From the NCBI GenBank assembly GCA_032622095.1, contig CP136064.1, positions 115,430,004 through 115,494,003 on the forward strand: 64,000 nucleotides of DNA, given 5' to 3'. The stretch's first letter is position 1; the number at the start of each line of letters is the position of its first letter. Shown one piece after another: positions 53,896-64,000 of this stretch. This DNA is from Siphonodentalium dalli. Taxonomy: Eukaryota > Mollusca > Scaphopoda > Gadilida > Siphonodentaliidae. The notes beneath the pieces were generated by a model, which saw only the letters and a program-made list of their open reading frames with translations, was not told the DNA's origin and did not search any database. The translations under genes were made by a program, and so were the position numbers.

Positions 53896-54295
53896 TTAAC
53901 CCTTTACCCAACAAACCGGCCAAAACCGGCCAAATAAAGCTTCAACAGCCTAAATTATCTTCGGTCTGTCTCAATAGAACCATACAAATATGGATATCAT
54001 TGGAACCGGCTCCTTGACCACATTGTGATGGTTACAGTTATGCCCTGTGCCAATGCATTCTCTTATATATGCGAGTCGACCATAGGTCGCCTCGCATATA
54101 TAAGAGAATGCATTGGCCTAAAAAAAATCTTTTTTTAACACTTTTTACAATTTTTTCTTACATTCTTTAACAATTTTATAATTTTTAATGTGTTAAGCCA
54201 ATGCATTCTCTTATATATGCGAGGCGACCTATGGTCGACTCGCATATATAAGAGAATGCATTGGCACAGGGCCCTTCTGTTGGGTAAAGGGTTAA
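53896..54295 (-). mobile_element. TTAA-flanked piggyBac-like MITE (family M3), inverted copy
   Basis: Near-identical to 38203-38601 in reverse orientation: TTAACCCTTTACCCAACA at the left, TGTTGGGTAAAGGGTTAA at the right, both hairpins intact. Few differences (for example TCGCCTCGC versus TTGCCTCGC), so both copies are recent. Confidence 0.85.
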
Positions 54296-54654
54296 AGGCA
54301 TAATAAAGTAGTTTTTTTTTCTGATGCAGACAAGCATAATTGATGGTGAGATCTCTTCATTGAAATTAAATTGGCCTTCATTGAGGGTGCTAACAAGATA
54401 GAGTTCTCTCTCTTGGTACGCTCTGAACATTTTTTCGCAAGATTTCTGATTTACTGTTTCGGGAATGTGATAAGAAATTCTAAATAAAATTTATTGAATT
54501 GATAGAAGCTTTTCCAGATAGATGTCCTCGATTCATATCTATTATTTTATATTCCGTAATCTAAATTTATATATAACTTACTAAAAAGAGATACACTATC
54601 TTTAGTAAGAATTCTGTGTATTTATCGGCCTATTTTGATCTCAAGAATGTGTTG

Positions 54655-54848
54655 AACATTTGTTGAACTTATTATCTGAACATTTCCCACCAATGAATAA
54701 GACTCCTTCCACACTTGTATGATATCTTCATCTGGCTGTTGTCTGCTTATATTTCTTGAATATCCCTGCAGATGAATAATGGACCATTCCAATGTATACT
54801 TTAAAAAATGAATGGGAGAATCCATTTAATATTAAACGGAAGGGTTAA
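54655..54848. mobile_element. Family M4 MITE, partial left end
   Basis: GTTGAACTTATTATCTGAAC to AATGGGAGAATCCATTTAAT, then AAGGGTTAA. Its right TTAA (54845-54848) is also the left TTAA of the next element. Confidence 0.55.
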
Positions 54849-55094
54849 CCCTTCCATGACTGGAGCTTCCTGAATTTTGGAGAAAACCCTGTGTCAATGC
54901 ATTCTCTTATATATTTGAGTCTCCGATAGGGCACCTTTCATGTATAAGAGAATGCATTGGTCTAACATTATTTACCTTGATCTTGTAAGCCAGGGCATTC
55001 TCTTATATATGCGTGGCTTTTCTTATATAAGAAAATGCACTCGAACAGGGTCTTTAATGCTGCACCAACGCAGCTCCCGTCATGAAAGGGTTAA
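54845..55094. mobile_element. TTAA-flanked MITE (family M2)
   Basis: TTAACCCTTCCATGACTGG to TCATGAAAGGGTTAA. Two hairpins; the second is eroded (GCGTGGCTTTTCTTATATAA). Confidence 0.75.
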
Positions 55095-55204
55095 TTTGAG
55101 GCGTGAAGATTATTAGTTGCTTTAATAAAATTATGTTTACGATATTCTGTATACCCCGTGTGTTGTTAGAATGGGAAATGATCCTCCTTTAATTGTTACA
55201 ATTA

Positions 55205-55417
55205 CAGTAATGCCCTAAATAATCGACTCCTTAACCACAGCCGAATTATGGGTAATTTGTCAGGAATTAGTCGGAAATATGGCTTGTTGCCATTCATCGG
55301 AAAGCTCTCAGTGAGAGCTTTCCGATGAATGGCAACAAGACATATTTCCGACTAAATCCTGAAAAATTACCCACAATTCTGCTGTGGTTAAGGAGTCGAT
55401 TATTTAGGGCATTACTG
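55205..55417. mobile_element. Tc1/mariner-like palindromic MITE (family M1)
   Basis: CAGTAATGCCC to GGGCATTACTG, flanked by TA on both sides; arms almost perfect. Confidence 0.88.
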
Positions 55418-55794
55418 TACACATTTAATAGAAATGTTTTACCAATGTTTTTTGACACATCAGTGTACAAAGTTTATAGACACTTGTTAGCTGATGGTTG
55501 ATATTAGTATTAACAGCCATTATGTATGTAATCAATTTATTTATTTGTTTTCTTTTTGATATGTGTTGTTTATATTGAAGTCAGCCATAGACACTGTGAA
55601 TAAACTATGAAGGTTTGAACAGACTTAAAAATGCCAAATCCCGACAAAACTTTGCTCTCACGAAGATTAATGTCATGTCAAGTTGATATCTGTGGAATTA
55701 ATGAAGATCTGTATTTGGTTAATTTGGTATCATTCCCCTTTGTCAAGTTGCCACTATTCATGGTCAGAGGTAAAACAAAGTGTCTAGAGATTTT
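55418..55794. other. Intergenic sequence, nothing recognised
   Basis: About 380 bp of AT-rich DNA. An ORF at 55631 runs into the following repeat and is not supported. Confidence 0.35.
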
Positions 55795-57873
55795 TAGCTC
55801 ACCTGAGAGGTAGTCTCTGGTGGAGCTGTAGTCATCACTCCTCGTCCGTCGTCCTGATAACATACACTTTTCAGATTTAAAAAAAATCTGCTGCTGTATG
55901 TTATTGTAATACATTTTTATATGCCCGTTTGAAAAAACGGTCATATTATGTAAATGGGTTGTCCGTCGTCCGTCCGCTTTTGGTTTCCGGATGATAACTT
56001 TTGATTGAATCGAGTGAACTGAACCAAATTTGGTATATTAGTTTACCACCCAAAAATACAGATCAAGTTCAAATATGGGTTTTATCTGCATGATTTTGAC
56101 CGAGTTATGCCCCTTTTTGTCCGCTGACCCAACGGGTTCGGAGGACTATTATAATCAGCACTTGCGTGCGTCCGAGGTTTCCGGATGATAACTTTAGTTA
56201 GAGTGAACCAAATTAAATTAAATTTGGTTTGTGGGTTTACTAGCAGAAAAGACAGGTCAAGTTCGAATTCTGGTTCCGTCCGCCAATTTTCACCAGAGTT
56301 ATGCCCCTTTTTTTACTTAGAAAACCCCTGAAAGTTGGTTTCCGGATGATAACTTTAGTAGAGTTAATCGGATTCAACTCAATTTGGTATATTACTTTCT
56401 CCCAGCAAAACACAGGTCAAGTTCGAACTTGGGTTCTGCCCGACCATTTTTGGCAGAGTTATGCCCCTTTTTCGACATAGGAAATTCAGTTTTTCTTCTG
56501 TTTTTTGGTTTCCGGATGATAATTTGATTTTGGATTGTTTATATGGAAAACACGTTTTTTTGTGGATTACTTATATCAAAATACAGCTCAAGTTCGAATT
56601 TCGGTTTAATCCGATAATTTTTGCGAGAGTTATGGCCCTTTTTTGTCCGCCGACCCGACATATAAAACCCAAAAAGTTGGTGTCCGGATGATAACTTTAG
56701 TAGAGTTAATCAGATTTAAACCAAATTTGGTATGTGTCTTTCTACCAGCAAAACACAGGTCAAGTTCGAATTCGGGTTCCGCCCGCCAATTTTCACCAGA
56801 GTTATGTCCCTTTTTTACTTAGAATTTTTGCCAATTTGAGGTATCCGGATGATAACTTTAGTAAATGTGTACTGAATGAAATTAAATTTGGTATGTCGGT
56901 TTACTAGCACTAAAGACAGGTTTTTATGCGCAAACAACGGTCGTATCAAGCCGACACTTAGAGGCGGACATGAGGTCTACCGACCTTTTATTCGACTTAG
57001 AATTTGACCGTCTGTTAACATTTTTGGTTCCGACCGATAACTCCAGTTTGGATTATTTGATCTTAACCAAAGTTGGTATGTGTCTTTCTCCCAGCAAAAC
57101 ACAGGTCAAGTTCGAATTCGGGTTCCGCCCGCCAATTTTCACCAGAGTTATGTCCCTTTTTGACTTAGAATTTTTGCCGATTTGAGGTTTCCGGATGATA
57201 ACTTTAGTAAATGTGTACTGAATGAAATTAAATTTGGTATGTAGGTTTACTAGCACTAAAGACAGGTTTTTATGCGCAAACAACGGTCGTATCAAGCCGA
57301 CACTTAGAGGCGGACATGAGGTCTACCGACCTTTTATTCGACTTAGATTTTACCTGATTTGCGGTTTCCGAATGATAATTTTAGATTGAATCTAGTGAAC
57401 TGAACCAAATTTGGTATATTAGTTTACCACCCCAAAATACAGATCAAGTTCGAATATGGGTTTCGTCTGCATATATTGACTGAGTTATGCCCCTTTTTGT
57501 CCGCAGACCCAACGGGTTCGGAGGACTATTATAATCAGCCTGTGCGTGTGTCCGTCCGTCCGTCCGAGGTTTCCGGATGATGACTTTAGTTAGAGTGAAC
57601 CAAATTAAATTTAATTTGGTATGTGGGTTTACTAGCAGAAAAGACAGGTCAAGTTCGAATTCTGGTTCTGTCCGCCAATTTTCACCAGAGTTATGCCCCC
57701 CTTTTCGACTTAGAATTTGACCGTCTGTTAACATTTTTGGTTTCCGACCGATAACTCCAGTTTGGATTATTTGATCTGAACCAAAGTTGGTATGTGTCTT
57801 TCTCCCAGCAAAACACAGGTGAAGTTCGAATTCGGGTTCCGCCCGCCAATTTTCACCAGAGTTATGTCCCTTT
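55795..57873 (+). repeat. Array of diverged GGTTTCCGGATGATAACTTT units
   Basis: It starts with a TTTAGCTCACCTGAG element end, common in molluscan repeats. About ten diverged units follow, built from CCGGATGATAACTTTAGT, CCAAATTTGGTAT, ACAGGTCAAGTTCGAATTCG and GAGTTATGCCCCTTTT. A larger block with GGTCGTATCAAGCCGACACT, AGAGGCGGACATGAGG and TCTACCGACC occurs at 56926 and again at 57269. Probably several related elements inserted into each other. Confidence 0.65.
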
Positions 57874-60259
57874 TTAGCTCAACTTTACTTTGTAAAGTTT
57901 GAGCTATTGCCATGGCTTTGTTGTCCGTCGTCCGTGTGTATGTGTGTACGTAAGGCGTCAACAATGCAGTCTACAGGTCGTACCTTTGGTCGGATCATTA
58001 TGAAATTTGTCATAGCTGTTGACATCAACATTTAGACCAGAATGATTAATTTTGGGGTCATTCGGTAAAAAAACATGGCCGCCAGTGGCCATCTTGCATT
58101 TCAAAATTCAATCCATTAGCACGGGCTACAGGGCGTACTGTTTGTCTGATCGTCATGAAATTTGTCATGGATGTTAATATTGACATGTAGATGGGAACGA
58201 GTAATTTTGGGGTCATTCTGCCCAAAAACATGGCCGCCAGCAGCCATCTTGGATTTTACTCTTTGTATGACTAAATTCTTTAGCACGGGCTACAGGTCGT
58301 ACTTTTAGTCTGATCATCATAAAATTTGTCAAGAATGTTAATAATGACATGTAGATGGGAACGAGTCATTTTGGGGTCATTCGGCCAAAAACATGGCCGC
58401 CAGCAGGCATCTTTGATTTCACTCTTTGTATGACTAAATCCTTTAGCACGGGCTACAGGTCGTACCTTTAGTCCGATCATCATAAAATTTGTCATGGCTG
58501 TTGAAATTGGAATGTAGATGGGAACGAGTCATTTTGGGGTCATTCGGACAAAAAACATGGCCGCCAGCGGCCATCTTGGATTTCAAAATTCAATCCATTA
58601 GCACGGGCCACAGGTCGTACTGTTCGTCTGATCATCATGAAATTTGTCATGGATGTTAATATTGACATGTAGATGGGAACGAGTAATTTTGGGGTCATTT
58701 GGCCAAAAAACATGGCGGCCAGCAGCCTTCTTGGATTTTACTCTTTGTATGACTAAATTCTTTAGCACGGGCTACAGGTCGCACCTTTAGTCTGATCATC
58801 ATCAAATTTGTCATAGATGTTAATATTGACATGTAGATGGGAACGAGTAATTTTGGGGTCATTCGGCCAAAAAACATGGCCGCCAGCAGCCATCTTGGAT
58901 TTTACTCTTTGTATGACTAAATCCTTTAGCACGGGCTACAGGTCCTACTTTTAGTCTGATCAGCATAAAATTTGTCAAGAATGTTAATAATGACATGTAG
59001 ATGGGAACGAGTCATTTTGGGGTCAATCGGCCAAAAAACATGGCCGCCAGCAGCCATCTTGGATTTTACTCTTTGTATGACTAAATCCTTTAGCACGGGC
59101 TACAGGCCGTACCTTTAGTCTGATCATCATAAAATTTGTCATGGCTGTTGAAATTGGAATGTAGATGGGAACGAGTAATTTTGGGGTCATTCGGCCAATA
59201 AACATGGCCGCCAGTGGCCATCTTGGATTTCAAAATTTAATCCATTAGCACGGGCCACAGGTCGTACTGTTCGTCTGATCATCATAAAATTTGTCATGGA
59301 TGTTAACAATGACATGTAGATGAGAACGAGTAATTTTGGGGTCATTCGGCCAAAAAACATGGTCGCCAGCAGCCATCTTGGATTTTACTCTTTGTATGAA
59401 TAAATCCTTTAGCACGGGCTACAGGTTGTACCTTTAGTCTGATCATCATAAAATTTGTCGTGAATGTTAATAATGACATGTAGATGGGAACGAGTCATTT
59501 TGGGGTCATTCGGCAGAAAAACATGGCCGCCAGCAGCCATCTTTGATTTTACTCTTTGTATGACTAAATCCTTTAGCACGGGCTACAGGTCGTACCTTTA
59601 GTCTGATCATCATAAAATTTGTCATGGCTGTTGAAATTGGAATGTAAATGGGAACGAGTAATTTTGGGGTCATTCGGCAGAAAAACATGGCCGCCAGCAG
59701 CCATCTTTGATTTTACTCTTTGTATGACTAAATCCTTTAGCACGGGCTACAGGTCGTACATTTAGTCTGTTCATCATAAAATTTGTCATGGCTGTTGAAA
59801 TTGGAATGTAAATGGGAACGAGTTATTTTGGGGTCATTCGGACAAAAAACATGGCCGCCAGTGGCCATCTTGGATTTCAAAATTTAATCCATTAGCATGG
59901 GCCACAGGTCGTACTGTTCGTCTGATCATCATGAAATTTGTCATGGTTGTTAATATTGGATTTTACTCTTTGTATGACTAAATTCTTTAGCATGGGCTAC
60001 AGGTCGTACCTTTAGTCTGATCGTCATAAAATTTGTCATAGATGTTAATAATGACATGTAGATGGGAACGAGTCATTTTGGTGTCATTCGGCCGAAAACA
60101 TGGCCGCCAGCAGCCATCTTGGATTTTACTTTTCTCTTCATGTCTATAAACTAGTATTAGACATTCAACTTTCCACATTCCTAATCGCTCCATTGACTGT
60201 AATACATTAAATTATTCCCTTTCCAAGTTGAGCTACAGTGTCATTGACACTTTCATTTA
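57874..60259 (+). mobile_element. Pearl/HINE-like element, copy C
   Basis: Head TTTTTAGCTCAACTTTACTT, tail CCAAGTTGAGCTACAGTGTC with the terminal hairpin and TTCATTT, around about fourteen ~155-160-bp units of a distinct subtype (TTTAGCACGGGCTACAGG). It interrupts the 55795-60960 repeat between CCCTTTTT and ACTTAGAATTTTTGCC; the uninterrupted junction is seen at 56806-56830. No target duplication, insertion in a T-run. Confidence 0.75.
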
Positions 60260-60957
60260 CTTAGAATTTTTGCCAATTTGAGGTATCCGGATGATAACTT
60301 TAGTAAATGTGTACTGAATGAAATTAAATTTGGTATGTCGGTTTACTAGCACTAAAGACAGGTTTTTATGCGCAAACAACGGTCGTATCAAGCCGACACT
60401 TAGAGGCGGACATGAGGTCTACCGACCTTTTATTCGACTTAGAATTAGACCGTCTGTTAACATTTTTGGTTCCGACCGATAACTCCAGTTTGGATTATTT
60501 GATCTTAACCAAAGTTGGTATGTGTCTTTCTCCCAGCAAAACACAGGTCAAGTTCGAATTCGGGTTCCGCCCGCCAATTTTCACCAGAGTTATGTCCCTT
60601 TTTTACTTAGAATTTTTGCCAATTTGAGGTTTCCGGATGATAACTTTAGTAAATGTGTACTGAATGAAATTAAATTTGGTATGTAGGTTTACTAGCACTA
60701 AAGACAGGTTTTTACGGTCGTATCAAGCCGTGTCTTAGAGGCGGACATGAGGTCTACCGACCTTTTATTCGACTTGGATTTTACCTGATTTGCGGTTTCC
60801 GGATGATAACTTTAGATTGAGTCAAGTGACCTGAACAAAATTTGGTATATTAGTTTACCACTCCAAAATACAGATCAAGTTCGAATATGGGTTTCGTCTG
60901 CATTATTTTGACTGAGTTATGCCCCTTTTTCGACTTAAATTTTATTTTTGTTATTAT
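60260..60957 (+). repeat. Continuation of the CCGGATGATAACTTT repeat array
   Basis: Resumes at ACTTAGAATTTTTGCC after HINE copy C. Carries two more copies of the TATCAAGCCG ... GAGGCGGACATGAGG block (60367 and 60714). Confidence 0.65.
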
Positions 60958-61150
60958 TTCGTCTTAAGTTGGTGGGTATGGGAGGGGGTGTCCCTTTCCC
61001 ATTGAAGGGGGGGTCCGGGGGCACTCCCCCGGGAAATTTTAGAAAATCCAATGGCCTGAGAGTGAATCTGGGGCCTTATATTGTGCTATTCAGATTGGCA
61101 AATTTAGTCATTTTTCACTCTTTTTAGATAGCAAATTCCTTTTTGTGATT
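60958..61150 (+). mobile_element. Fragment of the H1 hAT-like family
   Basis: GGTGGGTATGGGAGGGGGTG and AAAATCCAATGGCCTGAGAG match 10890-10985 of the 2.3-kb element. Neither terminus is present. Confidence 0.6.
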
Positions 61151-61629
61151 TTCTGTACTAGTGTCTGATAACTAAAGGTCATGACCAAATTAAGTTTGTT
61201 TCTACTCTTCCAACTTATGCCGGTACATTGTACAACAAATATTCCTTTTCTTAAAACTTTATAAGATTTGTTTCACTTTGAATTTTTCACCCTTTTTATA
61301 CAAAGACATGTACCGGTATGTATATAAATATTGTCCTTGAAATGTGAAAATAAATATTCTATGGTACGTACTCTGTCTGAAAAATTTGGGATAAGTACAG
61401 TCTTCTCAGTCTTTAAGTCAGGTATGCCAGTCATTGACTGTCTTGTTTGCATAAAATAAACTATAACGATAGGAGGACCTCGATGACATAGACTTTCTTT
61501 TGGGAATTTGCTGGATATCAAGTTCATGTTATCCAAGTGTCCATCAGAAGAAATTAGTGGACAAAACCTGTTACATTGTTCCCTTCATGCTGTCTCGTGA
61601 GATAGTAAAGATCATTCAAACATAACCTA
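61151..61629. other. Intergenic sequence, nothing recognised
   Basis: About 480 bp; a minus-strand ORF of 87 codons (61273-61536) has no motif. Confidence 0.35.
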
Positions 61630-61782
61630 CAGTAATGCCCTAAATAATCAACTCCTTAACCACAGCAGAATTATGGCGAGAGCTTTCCGATGAATGGCAA
61701 CAAGTCATATTTCTGACTAAATCCTGAAAAATTACCCATAATTCTGTTGTGGTTAAGGAGTCGATTATATAGGGCATTACTG
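61630..61782. mobile_element. Deletion derivative of the M1 palindromic MITE
   Basis: CAGTAATGCCC to GGGCATTACTG between TA dinucleotides. The left arm stops after GCAGAATTATGG and jumps to CGAGAGCTTTCCGATGAATG, so most of one arm is deleted while both ends remain. Confidence 0.8.
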
Positions 61783-61980
61783 TACAATGACTGAGATTCT
61801 GATATCCAATGTTGGCAAAATGGATGAAACCCGTTCCATGTGGATATCATCCCCCATCCCCATTGTGGTTCAAAGCATACCAAATCATCATTGAGATGAC
61901 GATAGAGCTAGAGCTCAACAAGAAGTTGCAGCATGGGTGCTGACATACCCCAACAGTACAAAATTGAATCATGGGCAGGA

Positions 61981-62318
61981 CCAGGGAAATTTCCAGAGCT
62001 GTTTCGATACCTGTTACAGGTATGGGCGCCCAAACTTGAGAAGCCCAAATGACCCCAAATTCCTAGTGGACAGTATTGAGTTAACATGAATTTTCAAGGC
62101 AATTCAACAATATGCGATGTAAATTAAAAATTTGCAGTTGCAATACAACCTTCACTTGCATGTTGAATTTTAAAATCAGAAATATTATAATATATGCGTC
62201 TGTATCTGTGTTGGTTCGGTATAGTCTATAGAAGCCATATTTCAAAGTTATATTGGGATACCGGCACATATTCTCTGCTGGTAACAGGTGTCCCCAAATT
62301 ATCTCTGGATTCTTCACT
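61981..62318. mobile_element. Short H1-family hAT-like derivative with 8-bp duplication
   Basis: GGGCAGGA flanks it on both sides (61973-61980 and 62319-62326). The ends CCAGGGAAATTTCCAGAG and CTCTGGATTCTTCACT are weakly inverted. Subterminal TTTCGATACCTGTTACAGG and CTGGTAACAGGTGTCC match the 34597 copy in reverse orientation. Confidence 0.7.
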
Positions 62319-62608
62319 GGGCAGGACGAAACCGAAATTAAACAAAGGAGAATAACTCTAAAGGGGAAAATGCGAACATCAGCACTTCATCGAAATCACT
62401 TGTGATGGTGAACATCCATATCAAATTTCATTGAGATCCTATTACTCATGGCTGAGATACTCAGCCGGATGGACAAAACCATTATTTCCAGATTAACAAA
62501 GTATGATAGCTCAGTTTATTCAAATCCGATTAGCCATAGCTTAGATAGATACCTGGATGGACTGACAGACATATGAACAAAGTCAATGCAGTATGCCCAC
62601 AGGTTTTA
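62319..62608. other. Short spacer with repeat-like phrases
   Basis: Contains CATATCAAATTTCATTGAGA and similar phrases; no bounded element seen. Confidence 0.3.
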
Positions 62609-64000
62609 TTTAGCTCAACTTGATGAAGTAAAGTTTGAGGTTTTGCCATCATTTGGTGTCTGTCAACAATTTCATGTGCCTACACTACCTGCTATATCCT
62701 TCATCCGATTGTCACAAAATTTACATGGGTTGGTGTCCGTCCATGTGTGTGCATTCCCTTAGCACACCCAACAGGCCATCCCTCATCTGATCATCACCAA
62801 ACTTCATAAGGATCTTTGGGTGACCTCTAGATGGGAGCCATTGATTTTTTCCGAAATTCAATAACAAAAAAACATGGCCACCAGCAGCCATTTTGGATTT
62901 CAAATTTGAATCATCAGAACACCCTGCAGCCCACATTTATTGGAGAAATTTACTCATATGTTTAGGATTACCTCTAGATGGGAGCTATCATATCTGAACG
63001 ATTTTCGATAAAAAAAACATGACTGCTCGTAGCCAATTTGGATTTTATTCTTTGCATGACTAAATCGTTCGGCACACCTTACAGCCAACAGTTATCATCT
63101 GATTGATCAAAAACATTACAGGGATCTTCAGGGTGATCTCTAGATGGGGGCTATCAAAACTGAAATATTTTCATTAAAACATGGTCGCTGGTAGCCATCT
63201 TGGATTTTTGTTTTTACATGACTAAATAATTTGCCATGCTCTACAGCCATCATATTCATCCAAAACTTCATGGGGATCTTCGGGATGTCCTCTGATGGTA
63301 CATGTACATGTAGATACAATTTTTTTCCTAAAATTTGTTAATAAACTTGGCCACCAACAGCCATTAAAATGAAAAAATGGCCACTGGCAGCCATCTTGGA
63401 TTTTACTCTTAGCAACTACTAAAATCCTTCAGCACACCATACAGACCACATTCATAATCAGATTAACACCAAACTTCACATGGATCTTCGGGGCGACCTC
63501 TAGATGAGAGCTTACCATTATTTTTTTTAAATTTCATTTAAAAAGATGTCAGCCAACGGCCATCTTACTAGATTTCATATTTTAATCAAGTGGCATGCAT
63601 TGCAGCCCAATTATTACATCCCTGATCCAATCATCACCAAACTTCATATGGATCTATGGGAGCGACCCCCAGATAGGACATATCAAATTTTTCTTTATAA
63701 ACATGGCCACCAGCAGCCATCTTGGATTATGACTAATCCTTTGGCACACCCTACATGCTACATCTCTGATACAATCGTCACCAAACTTCATATGGATCTT
63801 AGATGGTGGCCATCAACTTTTTTTTAATTCTTGTTAAAAAAATTTTTTCTTCGAATTGTCCATCTCAGATTGCAGGAATTGTGAGCTTTGGGTCAGACTG
63901 GGCCAACTGGTTTTTGTTACAAGTTTATGCTCCGGTTTTGGATAAAGTGACGCCATGAAACATCATATGGTTTGTTATAATTATGATCAAACATATTATT
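62609..64000 (+). mobile_element. Pearl/HINE-like element, copy D, diverged and cut by the window edge
   Basis: TTTAGCTCAACTTGATGAAG begins it. Roughly eight diverged units follow with CAGCAGCCATCTTGG, ACCTCTAGATGGGAGC and TCACCAAACTTCATATGG. It is clearly older than copies A-C; its 3' end is not in the window. Confidence 0.6.

Overview
The window is eukaryotic and comes from a marine invertebrate, most likely a mollusc (moderate confidence). It is AT-rich, split by introns and dominated by transposable elements. Several copies have the 'pearl'/HINE architecture known from bivalves: a core of ~160-bp tandem units between short inverted ends with a 3' hairpin. There is no bacterial gene layout, no CRISPR array and no stable RNA gene.

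The only host gene I can support is the 3' part of a plus-strand gene. Six coding exons (1-49, 387-548, 9187-9306, 14522-14594, 22335-22440, 28822-28926) join in compatible phases and end in a TAA at 28924. They give about 205 C-terminal residues with an acidic-proline repeat and a lysine/arginine-rich stretch. I do not recognise the protein. Its introns hold most of the repeats in the first 29 kb: a 7.1-kb HINE with a nested hAT-like element (1682-8781), a SINE ending 16 bp upstream of an exon (8922-9170), a 2.3-kb hAT-like element (10803-13102), a 6.7-kb DIRS-like element (15539-22213), another SINE, several MITEs and a second nested HINE (24330-26200).

From 29 kb on I see no convincing host exon. 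In order there are a 630-bp palindrome (30643-31270), a cluster of double-hairpin elements (31480-33436), a second DIRS-like element (33479-38025), TTAA-flanked piggyBac-like MITEs, Tc1/mariner-like palindromes, and a decayed hAT transposon with an intact 8-bp target duplication (43695-45416). Next comes a nearly intact APE-type LINE on the minus strand (46210-50262), enclosed by 2.1-kb direct repeats. After more MITEs come repeat arrays (55795-60960) interrupted by a third HINE, and a diverged fourth HINE that runs off the right edge.

Two results stand out. First, the elements at 15539-22213 and 33479-38025 have inverted terminal repeats with unequal tips plus a 90-nt internal segment perfectly complementary to their own two ends joined together. 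That is the signature of DIRS-type tyrosine-recombinase retrotransposons, yet neither element has a recognisable coding region, so they look non-autonomous. Second, the LINE sits exactly between two ~2.085-kb direct copies of its target, so the duplication behaves like a target-site duplication about a hundred times longer than usual.
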